Shown here: positions 25,803 through 34,062 of the stretch, piece after piece | Layout: each line of letters begins with the position of its first letter | How positions within the stretch are numbered: position 1 is the stretch's first letter | Assembly: GCA_963819905.1 (NCBI GenBank) | Contig: CAWFXP010000009.1 | Location: 310,001 to 374,000 of the forward strand | Source of the DNA: CAWCQC01 sp963819905 | GTDB taxonomy: Bacteria; Actinomycetota; Thermoleophilia; Gaiellales; Gaiellaceae | Length of the DNA: 64,000 nucleotides | Direction of reading: 5' to 3' | Program-made: the position numbers and the translations under genes | Notes under the pieces: model-generated | What the model saw: only the letters and a program-made list of their open reading frames with translations | Database searches by the model: none | Told to the model about the DNA's origin: nothing

Positions 25803-26655
25803 GTTCGGCCTGATCGGCGAGCTCGCGCGACGCGGGCTCGCCGAGGGAGTCGGAGACGACACGGCCGTGCTCGGCGACGGGGTGGTGGTCACCCAGGACG
25901 CCCTCGTCGAAGGGATTCACTTCCGGCTCGAGTGGACGTCCTGGCGCGACCTGGGCTACAAGGCGGCCGCGGTCAACCTGAGCGACCTGGCGGCTGCGTG
26001 CGCGGAGCCGGAGGCCCTCGTCGTCTCGCTCGGCGCGCCGCCCGAGCTCGAGGTCGATGCGATCATCGAGCTGTACGAGGGCCTGAACGAGGCAGGCGTC
26101 GCGGTGCGAGGCGGCGACACCGCCCTGGCCGACCGGCTGTATCTGTCCGTCACCGCCGTCGGCCGCAGCGAGCGCGTGCCCGGGCGGGCGGGCGCGAGCC
26201 CCGGCGACGTGCTCGTCGTCACGGGCCCGCTCGGCGGCTCCGCCGCCGGCCTGCGCGTGCTCGAACGTGGCCTGTCCGGGTTCGACGAGCTCGTCAGGGC
26301 CCACCGCCGGCCGCCGCTCCGGCTCGCCGACTCGCGCCGGCTCGCCCCGTTCGCCCACGCGCTGATCGATCTCTCCGACGGGATCGCCGGCGACGCGGGG
26401 CACCTCGCCGAGCAGTCGGAGTGCGCGATCGACGTCGAGCTCGACGACCTGCCGCTCTTCCCCCGGATCGAGGAGGTCGGCGACGAGCCCTTCTGGACGA
26501 TGGGCGAGGACTACGAGCTGCTCGCAGCGGTCTCCGAGGAGGCGGCCGCCGAGCTCGGCTACCCGGTCGTCGGCCGCTGCCTGGAAGGACGTGGCGTGCG
26601 CGTGCTGAGTCATGGGACACCCGTCGAGGCAGCCGGCTGGGACCACTTCCGGTAG
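25780..26655 (+). CDS. thiL: Thiamin-monophosphate kinase
   Basis: It makes thiamin diphosphate from thiamin monophosphate and ATP. Typical segments are GEFGLIGEL at the N-terminus, GVGDDTAVL, VRGGDTALAD, LIDLSDGIAGDAGHLAEQS and the C-terminal GEDYELLAA. No ATG or GTG precedes the conserved start; TTG at 25,780, inside thiD, is the best choice and gives 291 residues. Overlap with thiD implies coupled translation. Confidence 0.92.
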   Translation: MRLSALGEFGLIGELARRGLAEGVGDDTAVLGDGVVVTQDALVEGIHFRLEWTSWRDLGYKAAAVNLSDLAAACAEPEALVVSLGAPPELEVDAIIELYEGLNEAGVAVRGGDTALADRLYLSVTAVGRSERVPGRAGASPGDVLVVTGPLGGSAAGLRVLERGLSGFDELVRAHRRPPLRLADSRRLAPFAHALIDLSDGIAGDAGHLAEQSECAIDVELDDLPLFPRIEEVGDEPFWTMGEDYELLAAVSEEAAAELGYPVVGRCLEGRGVRVLSHGTPVEAAGWDHFR

Positions 26656-26673
26656 AGGTAGAGCTCACCAGCG

Positions 26674-27402
26674 TCAGAGGCGGCCGCGGATCTCCTGCCA
26701 GCGCAACTTCGGCAGCGCCGTCATCGCCTCGAGAGCGATTGCGTGCGACATCTTCGATCCGCCTGCGACCCGGTCGACGAAGACGATCGGCAACTCGACG
26801 ACGGTGTAACCGGCCCGTATCGCCCGGTAGGCGGTCTCGATCTGGAACGCGTACCCCTTGGAGGCGATGCGGTCGAGACCGATCCCCTCGAGGACGGCGC
26901 GCCGGTAGCAGCGAAAGCCGCCGGTGAGGTCTTTCTCGGAGAGGCCGAGCACCGCCCGGGCGTAGAACGAGCCGAAGCGGCTGATCGCCCGGCGACCGGG
27001 GCCCCAGTTCCGCGTTCCGCCGCCGGCGACGTACCGGGAGCCGAGCGCGAGGTCGGCTCGTTCGCAGGCGGCCACGAGACGTGGCACGTCCGCGGGATCG
27101 TGCGAGAAGTCGCAGTCGATGGTCACGACGAGCGTCGCGCCGAGAGCGAAGGCGCGGCGGAAGCCGGCGATGTACGCCGGTCCGAGCCCCTCCTTTCTCT
27201 TCCGGTGCAGGACCTCGACGCAGGCGATCTCGGCCTCGAGCCGGGAGGCGATCTCGCCCGTCCCGTCCGGCGAGGCGTCGTCGATGACGAGGATACGGGC
27301 GTCGAGCCCGGCATCGCGACAGACGTCGACGAGCGTCCGGGTCATCCGCTCGACGTTCTCGCGCTCGTTGTAGGTCGGCAGGCAGACGACGAGCATGGGC
27401 AT
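26674..27402 (-). CDS. Polyprenol-phosphate mannosyltransferase (DPM1-like GT2)
   Basis: A 242-residue family-2 glycosyltransferase with VCLPTYNERENV, LVIDDASPDGTG, the DXD-type CDFSHDP and LTGGFRCYRRAVL. It lacks C-terminal membrane helices, like the single-domain dolichol/polyprenol-phosphate mannose synthases that feed cell-envelope mannosylation. The donor and acceptor are inferred from the family. It is divergent from polX with only 14 bases between start codons, and convergent with thiL. Confidence 0.88.
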   Translation of the reverse strand: MPMLVVCLPTYNERENVERMTRTLVDVCRDAGLDARILVIDDASPDGTGEIASRLEAEIACVEVLHRKRKEGLGPAYIAGFRRAFALGATLVVTIDCDFSHDPADVPRLVAACERADLALGSRYVAGGGTRNWGPGRRAISRFGSFYARAVLGLSEKDLTGGFRCYRRAVLEGIGLDRIASKGYAFQIETAYRAIRAGYTVVELPIVFVDRVAGGSKMSHAIALEAMTALPKLRWQEIRGRL

Positions 27403-27407
27403 ATCAT
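27402..27407 (+). promoter_or_regulatory. -10 box of leaderless promoter for polX
   Basis: TATCAT ends 9 bases before the polX ATG at 27,417. The box overlaps the start codon of the divergent glycosyltransferase gene, so there is no space for a conventional 5' leader. Confidence 0.4.
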
Positions 27408-27416
27408 CGCGGTCTG

Positions 27417-29144
27417 ATGGGTCGCACCCTTCCCCGCAACGACGATCTGGCGGCCGTGTTCGAGCTGCTTGCGGACCTGCTCGAGCTCGACGGGGCGGAC
27501 GCGTTCCGCCTCCAGGCGTACCGCCGCGCGGCAACGCGCATCAGGGAGTCGGCCGTCCCGGTTGCCCAGCTCGCCCTCGAGGGGAAGGCGACGGGGCTGT
27601 CGGGCATCGGCGGGACGATCCAGGGGAAGATCGTCGAGTACTCCGACACCGGCGACCTGGCGGCGCTCGCGAAGCTCCGGGATCACATCCCGCCCGGCCT
27701 CGTCGAGGTGATGCACGTTCCCGGCCTGGGGCCGAAGACGGCACGACGCCTGTGGCAGGAGCTCGGCGTCACGAGCGCCGACGAGCTGAGGCAGGCGGCG
27801 GAGGCGCACCGGCTCCGGGAGCTTCCCGGCCTCGGTGCCAAGACCGAGGAGAAGGTGCTCGAGGCCCTCGCCGACGTCAAGGCCTCGGCCGACGGCAAGC
27901 ACTCGGGGCGGGCGCTTCTCGGTCGCGCGCTCCCGTTCGTGGCAGGCGTCGTCCACGAGCTTTCGTCCCACCCTGCCGCCGATCGCGTCTCCGAGGCGGG
28001 CAGCGTGCGCCGGCGGACCGAGACCGTGCGCGACCTCGACGTTATTGCGACAGCCACGGATGCCACGGCGCTGATCGACTTCTTCACCGGGCTGCCCTGG
28101 GTGGCAGAGGTCGTGGCAAAGGGCTCGACCAAGGCGACCGTGGTCTCTCACGACGGCCTTCGCTTCGATCTCCGGGTCGTGCCACCGGACTGCTACGGCA
28201 ACCTGCTCCAGCACTTCACCGGCTCGAAGGAGCACAACGTCGCGCTCAGGGAGGAGGCCGTGCGGCAGGGGTTGTCGGTCTCCGAGTACGGGGTCGAGAC
28301 GACCGAGACCGGGGAAGTCGCCCGGATGGCCGGCGAGGAGGACCTGTACGCCTATCTCGGCTACGCCTGGATCCCGCCGGAGCTCCGCGAGAACGGCGGC
28401 GAGCTCGAGGCCGCCCGAGAGGGCGCGCTGCCTGCGCTCGTCGAGCGCGACGACGTGGCCGGCGACCTGCACATGCACACCACCACCTCGGACGGCAAGG
28501 CGACGCTCGAGGAGATGGTCGCCGCCGCCCGTGCGAGAGGCCACCGCTACATCGCGATCTGCGACCACGCGAGGCGGTTGCGCGACGGCCGCCTCGAACG
28601 CCAGGTGGAGGAGATCGTCGCCCTCTCGCGCGACCTCGACGACATCGAGATCCTCTCCGGGGTCGAGGTCGACATCCGCGCCGACGGGTCGCTCGACCTG
28701 CCCGACGAGGTTCTCGCCGAGCGCGACTGGGTGGTGGCGTCCGTTCACTCCGGCTTCCGCGACCCGCCCGAGGCGATCACGCGAAGGATCGTGTCGGCGA
28801 TCGAGAACCCGCACGTCGACTGCATCGGACATCCGACGGGACGCAAGATCAACCGGCGCGCGCCCTGCGACGTCGACCTCGAGCTGATCTTCGAGCGGGC
28901 AGCCGCGACCGGGACGTGCCTCGAGATCAACGGCCAGCCGGACCGCCTGGACCTCCGCGACTCGCACGCACGCGCGGCGGCCGCCGCCGGCGTCAGGATC
29001 ATCCTCTCGAGCGACGCCCACTCGACCGGAGCGCTCGACTACGTCGACTTCGCGGTGGCGCAGGCAAGGCGCGCGTGGCTGACAGCGGCCCAGGTCGTGA
29101 ACACGAGGCCGTGGCCCGAGGTGCGGCAGCTCATGGGCCGGTGA
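27417..29144 (+). CDS. polX: DNA polymerase/3'-5' exonuclease PolX
   Basis: A bacterial family X polymerase of 575 residues for gap-filling repair. The N-terminal helix-hairpin-helix repeats (LSGIGGTIQGKI, VPGLGPKTARRL, LPGLGAKTEEKV) are followed by the nucleotidyltransferase palm (GSVRRRTETVRDLDVI) and a C-terminal PHP nuclease domain (GDLHMHTTTSDGKATLEEM, then SDAHS). The PHP metal-binding His residues are intact. It overlaps the next gene by GTGA. Confidence 0.95.
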   Translation: MGRTLPRNDDLAAVFELLADLLELDGADAFRLQAYRRAATRIRESAVPVAQLALEGKATGLSGIGGTIQGKIVEYSDTGDLAALAKLRDHIPPGLVEVMHVPGLGPKTARRLWQELGVTSADELRQAAEAHRLRELPGLGAKTEEKVLEALADVKASADGKHSGRALLGRALPFVAGVVHELSSHPAADRVSEAGSVRRRTETVRDLDVIATATDATALIDFFTGLPWVAEVVAKGSTKATVVSHDGLRFDLRVVPPDCYGNLLQHFTGSKEHNVALREEAVRQGLSVSEYGVETTETGEVARMAGEEDLYAYLGYAWIPPELRENGGELEAAREGALPALVERDDVAGDLHMHTTTSDGKATLEEMVAAARARGHRYIAICDHARRLRDGRLERQVEEIVALSRDLDDIEILSGVEVDIRADGSLDLPDEVLAERDWVVASVHSGFRDPPEAITRRIVSAIENPHVDCIGHPTGRKINRRAPCDVDLELIFERAAATGTCLEINGQPDRLDLRDSHARAAAAAGVRIILSSDAHSTGALDYVDFAVAQARRAWLTAAQVVNTRPWPEVRQLMGR

Positions 29145-30457
29145 GCGCCGACCTTCGCTCGGACGGCGCCGCCGCGCTCGAGTGGCTGGCGCGCTACCTC
29201 GAGCGCGTGGGAGACCTGCCCGTGCTGGCGCGTAGCCGGCCGGGCGACATCCGCGCCGCGCTGCCGGAGTCCCCACCGGAGCAGGGAGAGCCCTTCGAGG
29301 CGGTGCTCCGCGACGTGGACGAGATTCTCCTCCCCGGCTTCACGAACTGGCAGCATCCGCGCTTCTTCGCGTACTTCGGGGTCTCGTCGACGGAGCCCGC
29401 GATCCTCGCGGAGCTTCTCGCGGCCGGCTTGAACCAGGTGGCGTTCCTCTGGCGGACGTCGCCGGCGTCGACGGAGCTCGAGCTACACGTCATGCAGTGG
29501 CTCGCGGATCTGCTGGGGCTGCCGGCCGGCTGGCACGGCCATATCGAGGACACCGCGTCGACCTCGACCCTCGCCGCGCTCGTCGCCGCCCGCCATCACA
29601 CGGGGCGGAACGCGGTGGTCTGCTCCGAGCACGCGCACTCGTCCGTCGAGAAGGCGGCGAAGCTCCTCGACCTCGACTGCCGCCGGGTCGCCGCGGACCA
29701 CGAGTTCCGCATGCGGACCGATCTTCTGGCCCGGGAGCTCGAGAGGGGTGACGTCGCCTGCGTCGTCGCCACCGTCGGCACCACGTCCCAGACGGCGGTC
29801 GATCCGGTACCCGAGGTTGCCGACCTGTGCGAGGAGGCCGGGGCATGGCTTCACGTCGATGCCGCGTACGCGGGCTCCTCCTGGGTCTGTCCGGAGCTGC
29901 GCTGGTCGCAGGCCGGCGTGGAGCGGGCGGACTCCCTGGTCGTCAACCCGCACAAGTGGCTCTTCGTTCCCATGGACTGCTCGGCGCTCTGGACGAGCCG
30001 GCCTGACGTCTTCCGCGAGACGTTCAGCCTTACGCCCGAGTACCTGCGGACGGACGACGACGCCGAGAACCTGTCCGACTACGGGCCCGCTCTCGGGCGC
30101 CGGTTTCGCTCGCTGAAGCTGTGGGCCGTGATCCGCTGCTACGGACGCGAAGGGCTGCAGCGGCTGATCCGCGAGCACGTGCGCCTCGCCCAGCTGTTCG
30201 CAGCGTGGGTCGAGGCGGAGCCCGGCTGGGAGATCTGCGCGCCGCATCCCCTGTCCGTCGTCTGCTTCCGTCGAGAAGGACCGGATGCCGCGAACGAAAC
30301 GTTGCTCGAGCGGGTGAACGCGGGCGGTGAGATCTTCATCTCGCACACCCGCCTGAACGGGCGCTATGTCCTGCGGCTCGCGGTCGGGAACGCGTGGACG
30401 GCGGAAGCCGATGTCCGGCGGGCCTGGGACGTGCTCCGGGCCGAGGCCGCGCGCTAG
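29141..30457 (+). CDS. PLP-dependent aromatic-L-amino-acid decarboxylase family protein
   Basis: A group II decarboxylase of 438 residues. The PLP lysine is in VNPHKWLFVPMD, and upstream HVDAAYAGS holds the aspartate that contacts the PLP nitrogen. The N-terminal NWQHPRFFAYF and WRTSPASTELE match the aromatic amino-acid/tryptophan decarboxylase branch. It would release an aromatic amine and CO2 from tryptophan, tyrosine or DOPA; the exact substrate is not fixed by the sequence. It is coupled to polX by GTGA, an unlikely functional link. Confidence 0.88.
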   Translation: MSADLRSDGAAALEWLARYLERVGDLPVLARSRPGDIRAALPESPPEQGEPFEAVLRDVDEILLPGFTNWQHPRFFAYFGVSSTEPAILAELLAAGLNQVAFLWRTSPASTELELHVMQWLADLLGLPAGWHGHIEDTASTSTLAALVAARHHTGRNAVVCSEHAHSSVEKAAKLLDLDCRRVAADHEFRMRTDLLARELERGDVACVVATVGTTSQTAVDPVPEVADLCEEAGAWLHVDAAYAGSSWVCPELRWSQAGVERADSLVVNPHKWLFVPMDCSALWTSRPDVFRETFSLTPEYLRTDDDAENLSDYGPALGRRFRSLKLWAVIRCYGREGLQRLIREHVRLAQLFAAWVEAEPGWEICAPHPLSVVCFRREGPDAANETLLERVNAGGEIFISHTRLNGRYVLRLAVGNAWTAEADVRRAWDVLRAEAAR

Positions 30458-31032
30458 CCGTTCCGCGTCTCCTCCGCGTCCAGCGCCTCGAGCGCGGCGT
30501 CGTGGAGCGCCACCCGGTAGCGCCAGAGAGCACGACCCGTCGCGAGCAGTCGCTCGCGGATCGGCCCCGCCAGCTCCTCGAGCGTGCCCCAGCGGGCGGC
30601 GGCGATCTCGTGCCTGTCGATCGGCGTTAGCTCGGCGGCGCCTGTACTTGCCGCGAGCACGTGCGTCTGCCAGGGGATCCGCACGTCTTCGCAGGTGAAG
30701 ACGGCGCTCACGTGCACGAGGTAGCGGTGCAGCTCGATCGTCACGCCGAGCTCCTCGAGCGCCTCGCGCTGCACGCCCTCGTCGAACGGCTCGTTCCGCT
30801 TCAGGCCGCCTCCCGGCGGGCGCCACAGGCCGGGCGCGTAGTGCGGCTTGCGGATGAGCGCGAGGCGCCCGCCGTTCGTGACGAAGAACGTGACGTCGTG
30901 GTGGCGGCCCTTGCGGGTGCTGCGAAGGACGTTCTTGCACTCGACGGAGGAGAGCTCGAGCTCGAGCTCGAGCGGCGTGGGCTCGCCGTACCGCGCCCGG
31001 ACGGCGGCCAGCAGTTCCTCGTCGACCCACAT
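30454..31032 (-). CDS. NUDIX hydrolase
   Basis: A 192-residue NUDIX protein whose box GGLKRNEPFDEGVQREALEE followed by LGV fits the GX5EX7REUXEEXGU pattern completely. About 45 residues precede the core, and the C-terminal region is helical. The substrate (nucleoside diphosphate linked to some group) is unknown. Its ATG overlaps the stop of the upstream trehalose-phosphatase gene as TGATG. Confidence 0.87.
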   Translation of the reverse strand: MWVDEELLAAVRARYGEPTPLELELELSSVECKNVLRSTRKGRHHDVTFFVTNGGRLALIRKPHYAPGLWRPPGGGLKRNEPFDEGVQREALEELGVTIELHRYLVHVSAVFTCEDVRIPWQTHVLAASTGAAELTPIDRHEIAAARWGTLEELAGPIRERLLATGRALWRYRVALHDAALEALDAEETRNG

Positions 31033-31760
31033 CAGAGCCGACGCATGAGCTCGAGCAGGCCGGCCGGGCCGTTCGACGACGAGATCGGCTTCGGCGACTG
31101 AGGCGGGGGTCGGCCTCGGCGGAAGCCACCGCGACTCTGACGAAGGTCTCGAGCCCGGCTCCGGCAAGGCCGCGAAAGGCGTCGAGGTCGGTCGTGTCGT
31201 CTCCGGCATACAGGCCGAGTCGCGCGCCCGCGTCGGCGACGAGTGTGCGAACCGCGGTCCCCTTGTCCTCGTCGACGCGGGGGCGGACCTCGAGCACCTT
31301 GCGTCCCCAACGCGCCTCGAGCCCGGCCTTCTCCGCGCGCCGCGCGACCAGCGCGAGGCGCTCCACGGCGGCCTGCTGATCGGCCGATTCGCGGAAGTGG
31401 AAGGACAGCGTGAGGCCCTTGTCCTCGACGCGCAGGTCGCCGTCGAGAGACGCTCGGAAGGATGCGATCGCCCGCGCGAGCTCGGCTCGGCGCGGGCTCA
31501 GCTCGAGACCGTGGTTGCCCACCGTCCGCACGCCGGGAACTCCGACCATCGCCTCGGCCTCCGTGCCCGGGCCTGCCGCTGATGCAGCCGACGAGCAGGT
31601 AGCGGTCGCGAAGCCGCGTCAGCACCGCCCGCGTCTCCTCGGGAACGGCGGCGAGCTCCGGCCGAGGCGCGATCGGCGCGAGCGTGCCGTCGACGTCGAA
31701 GAGGAGGGCGGTCCGGCCGGGCGCCCCGACGAGCGCTGCCAGGCGGGCATCGGCGTCCAC
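31032..31760 (-). pseudogene. otsB: Trehalose-6-phosphate phosphatase, broken by three single-base insertions
   Basis: A HAD phosphatase that would release trehalose from trehalose-6-phosphate. LLFDVDGTLAPI starts the protein and the family signature YAGDDTTDLDAF lies in the C-terminal half. Three +1 shifts interrupt it: near 31,575 (extra G after SGRP), near 31,105 (five Cs after SAEADP) and near 31,075 (extra C before AGLLELMRRL). Removing one base at each restores a normal protein of about 240 residues, so the gene may be intact in the organism. No otsA is nearby. The GTG start at 31,760 is inferred. Confidence 0.75.
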
Positions 31761-31766
31761 CCACCC

Positions 31767-31772
31767 TAGAAT
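31767..31772 (+). promoter_or_regulatory. -10 box of leaderless promoter for the TSUP pair
   Basis: TAGAAT lies 6 bases before GTG 31,779 in the 18-base gap to the divergent otsB gene. Confidence 0.45.
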
Positions 31773-31778
31773 ACGGCG

Positions 31779-32147
31779 GTGCCCGTGGCGCGGCGTCCCA
31801 CCCTCGCGTACGCGGGCATCGGACTCGTCGCCGGCGTCTTCAGCGCGCTCTTCGGGGTCGGAGGCGGACTCGTCGTCGTGCCGCTCCTGATCGCGCTCTG
31901 CGCCCTCGCGCCGAGGGTCGCAACGGGAACCTCCCTGGCCGCGATCGGGCTGACGGCCGTCTTCGGGGCGGCCGCCTACGGGGCTCTCGGAGACGTCGAC
32001 TGGGGCAAGGCCGCGACCGTCGGCCTGCCGGCCGTCGCCGGCGTTCTCGCCGGCGTGTGGCTCCAGCAGCGGATCGGGCAGCGCCTGCTCGTCTTCCTGT
32101 TCGCGGGCTTTCTCGTCCTCATCGCCGTCCAGCTTCTCGTGCGATGA
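31779..32147 (+). CDS. Half-size TSUP-family membrane protein, first of a pair
   Basis: A 122-residue hydrophobic protein with about four membrane segments and the TSUP repeat motif FSALFGVGGGLVVVPLL near the N-terminus. Full TSUP (TauE/SafE) exporters of sulfonates or sulfite have about 250 residues with two such repeats. This gene holds one repeat and the overlapping gene (ATGA) holds the other, so the two products probably pair in the membrane. The substrate is unknown. Confidence 0.8.
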   Translation: MPVARRPTLAYAGIGLVAGVFSALFGVGGGLVVVPLLIALCALAPRVATGTSLAAIGLTAVFGAAAYGALGDVDWGKAATVGLPAVAGVLAGVWLQQRIGQRLLVFLFAGFLVLIAVQLLVR

Positions 32148-32545
32148 GCGCCGGGCTGGTCGAGCTGGTGCTGGCGGGAATCGGTGCCGGCATCCTGGCA
32201 GGCATGTTCGGTGTCGGCGGCGGGGTCCTGTTCGTGCCGGCCCTCGTGTTGGTCGCCGACCTCGGCCAGCTGGAGGCGACCGCGACGTCACTCGCAGCGA
32301 TGGTCCCCGCGGTCGCGGTCGGCGCGTGGCAGCAGCACAGGAACGGCAACGTCCGGTGGCGGCCGGCAATCCTCGTCGGCCTCTTCTCGGTGGCCGGGGT
32401 AGTCGCCGGAACCGTGCTCGCCAGGTCGCTCCCCGAAAGCGCGCTCCGGTCGCTCTTCGCGGGTCTCCTGATCGTGACGGCCGCGCACCTGATCTGGTCG
32501 GAGCTCCGCTCCCCACGGCGGGAAGCCGACGCCGGCAGCGACTGA
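32144..32545 (+). CDS. Half-size TSUP-family membrane protein, second of a pair
   Basis: A 133-residue protein with about four membrane segments and the repeat motif AGMFGVGGGVLFVPALV. It is homologous to the preceding half-gene and overlaps it by 4 bases. The charged C-terminal tail ends just before the operator-like sequence of the amidohydrolase gene. The normal stop and start argue against a simple frameshift of one long gene, because each half begins with its own complete repeat. Confidence 0.8.
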   Translation: MSAGLVELVLAGIGAGILAGMFGVGGGVLFVPALVLVADLGQLEATATSLAAMVPAVAVGAWQQHRNGNVRWRPAILVGLFSVAGVVAGTVLARSLPESALRSLFAGLLIVTAAHLIWSELRSPRREADAGSD

Positions 32546-32558
32546 GATATATGGTCTA
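32543..32558. promoter_or_regulatory. Putative GntR operator A (amidohydrolase)
   Basis: TGAGATATATGGTCTA, an AT-rich island in high-GC DNA. On the other strand it reads TATATCTCA, related to the TATCTC/TATCTG half-sites found in front of the other units. It lies 32-47 bases upstream of the chosen start at 32,590. It is the weakest match of the set. Confidence 0.4.
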
Positions 32559-32589
32559 CGACTTCTTTCCCGAGCCCGGAGGGACGACC

Positions 32590-33924
32590 GTGAGTGAGCG
32601 CATCGTGATCCGGAACGGCATCGTCGTCACCCTGAACGACGCCGACGACGTCCACTTCGGCGGTACGGTCGTCATCGAAGACGACCGCATCACGGAGGTC
32701 TCGGACGGCTCGACGTCGTCCGCCGCCGGCGACCGCGTGATCGACGCAACCGACCGCATCGTGATGCCGGGCCTCGTCGACTTCCACTACCACACCGCGC
32801 TCGGCAAAGGATGGAGCGATCACCTGCCGCTCTGGGAGTACCTCCAGACCTGCTGGTACCCGATGATCCGCGCGATGAGCCCCGAGGACGCCTACTGGGC
32901 GGCGCTCGCGAGCTACAGCGAGTCGATCAAGTGCGGGGTCACGGCCGTCAACGACATGTACCGGCGGCTCGAGGCTCTGGCCGACGCAGCCGAGAAGATC
33001 GGTATCCGCGCCGTCCTCTCGAACGACGTCGCCTGCGACGAGCACGACCTCGACACGCTGGCCGACAACGAGAAGGCGTTCCGCGAGAAGCACGGCGCGG
33101 CCAACGGCCGGGTCAAGATCCTCGTCGGGATCGAGTGGCTGCCCCTCGCCTCGGAGGAGCTCCTGAGGGACGCGCGGACGCTGGCGAACGAGCTCGGCAC
33201 CGGGATCCACATCCACCTGAACGAGTCCCTCTCCGAGGTCGAGATCTCGAAGGAGATGTTCGGGCGCCGGCCGACCGAGGTGGCCTACGACAACGGCATC
33301 CTCGGGCCGGACTGCATCGCCGCGCACTGCGTGTGGCTCTCCGACAAAGAGCTGGCGCTCATGCGCGAGACGGGCACGCAGATCTCCCACAACCCGAGCT
33401 CGAACGCAAAGCTCGGAAACGGCGTCGCCCGGCTGCCCGAGATGCTCGCCGCGGGGCTGAACGTCGGGCTCGGTCACGACGCGGCCGAGTGCAACAACAG
33501 CCGTGACATGTTCGAGGTGATGAAGTTCGCGTCGCTCATGCATCGGGCGACGCGGGTCGACGCGAGCCTCGGGCAGGCCCCGGACGTCGTCCGCATGGCG
33601 TGCAAGAACGGCAACCGCGGGCTCGGCATCGACGCCGGGGAGCTGTCGGCGGGCAGGAAGGCGGACCTGATCCTCGTCGACACCCAGAGCCAGATGTTCA
33701 CGCCGCTCATGCCCGGGTCGAAGGAGCACGTCTACTCGCACCTGGTGTTCGCCGCGAACGGGAGCTGTGTCGAGACCGTCGTCATCGACGGACAGGTCGT
33801 GTACGAGGACCGTGAGTTCACGACCATCGACGAGGGCGAGGTGCTCCGCCAGGCGAATCGCGCCTTCCAGGAGGTGGTCGAGCGGATGGACGTCCCGGAC
33901 CTCGAGTCCGTCAGGCGCAGCTGA
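32590..33924 (+). CDS. ATZ/TRZ-family amidohydrolase or deaminase
   Basis: A 444-residue metal-dependent hydrolase of the AtzA/TrzA/SsnA group, which remove amino or chloro groups from s-triazines, pyrimidines and purines. The metal motifs are DFHYH (HxH) near residue 60, HIHLNES, AHCVWLS and GLGHDAAECNN with the catalytic Asp (usually GTD). The GTG start at 32,590 has a good ribosome site (GGAGGGAC) 5 bases away. An ATG at 32,551 lies inside the operator-like sequence and is less likely. It is close to the ThiXYZ-type transporter and probably belongs to the same regulon. Confidence 0.88.
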   Translation: MSERIVIRNGIVVTLNDADDVHFGGTVVIEDDRITEVSDGSTSSAAGDRVIDATDRIVMPGLVDFHYHTALGKGWSDHLPLWEYLQTCWYPMIRAMSPEDAYWAALASYSESIKCGVTAVNDMYRRLEALADAAEKIGIRAVLSNDVACDEHDLDTLADNEKAFREKHGAANGRVKILVGIEWLPLASEELLRDARTLANELGTGIHIHLNESLSEVEISKEMFGRRPTEVAYDNGILGPDCIAAHCVWLSDKELALMRETGTQISHNPSSNAKLGNGVARLPEMLAAGLNVGLGHDAAECNNSRDMFEVMKFASLMHRATRVDASLGQAPDVVRMACKNGNRGLGIDAGELSAGRKADLILVDTQSQMFTPLMPGSKEHVYSHLVFAANGSCVETVVIDGQVVYEDREFTTIDEGEVLRQANRAFQEVVERMDVPDLESVRRS

Positions 33925-33936
33925 GCACGCGACGGA

Positions 33937-33963
33937 GTAGGGCCGGACAGGTCCGGCCCCTAC
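33937..33963. repeat. Palindromic intergenic repeat, copy 2 (inverted)
   Basis: A 27-base copy in the opposite orientation to copies 1 and 3. The core GGGCCGGACAGGTCCGGCCC is a near-perfect inverted repeat flanked by GTA and CTAC. It follows the amidohydrolase stop by 12 bases and may serve as a terminator. Confidence 0.8.
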
Positions 33964-34020
33964 ATCCAGGTTGTCGAGGGTCTTCCGATCGAACCGGACC
34001 GTCAAGGCGCTCCGGAAGCC

Positions 34021-34048
34021 GTAGGGGCCGGACCTGTCCGGCCCGACC
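34021..34048. repeat. Palindromic intergenic repeat, copy 3
   Basis: Identical over 28 bases to copy 1 and inverted relative to copy 2, 57 bases away. Together copies 2 and 3 fill the gap between the convergent amidohydrolase and thiY-like genes and could form a long stem of about 25 bp. Confidence 0.8.
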
Positions 34049-34062
34049 CCCACGAGTCACTT

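Noticed and set aside
27395..30457. 1020-codon frame running through polX into the decarboxylase
   Set aside because: Only its last part is the real decarboxylase (GTG 29,141); the rest is a shadow of polX in another frame.
32542..32590. CTGAGA before the amidohydrolase, suggesting a TPP riboswitch in a thiamin-related locus
   Set aside because: The second conserved TPP element (ACCTGATCTGG...TAATGCCAGCG type) and the helices are missing; the bases fit the operator motif instead.
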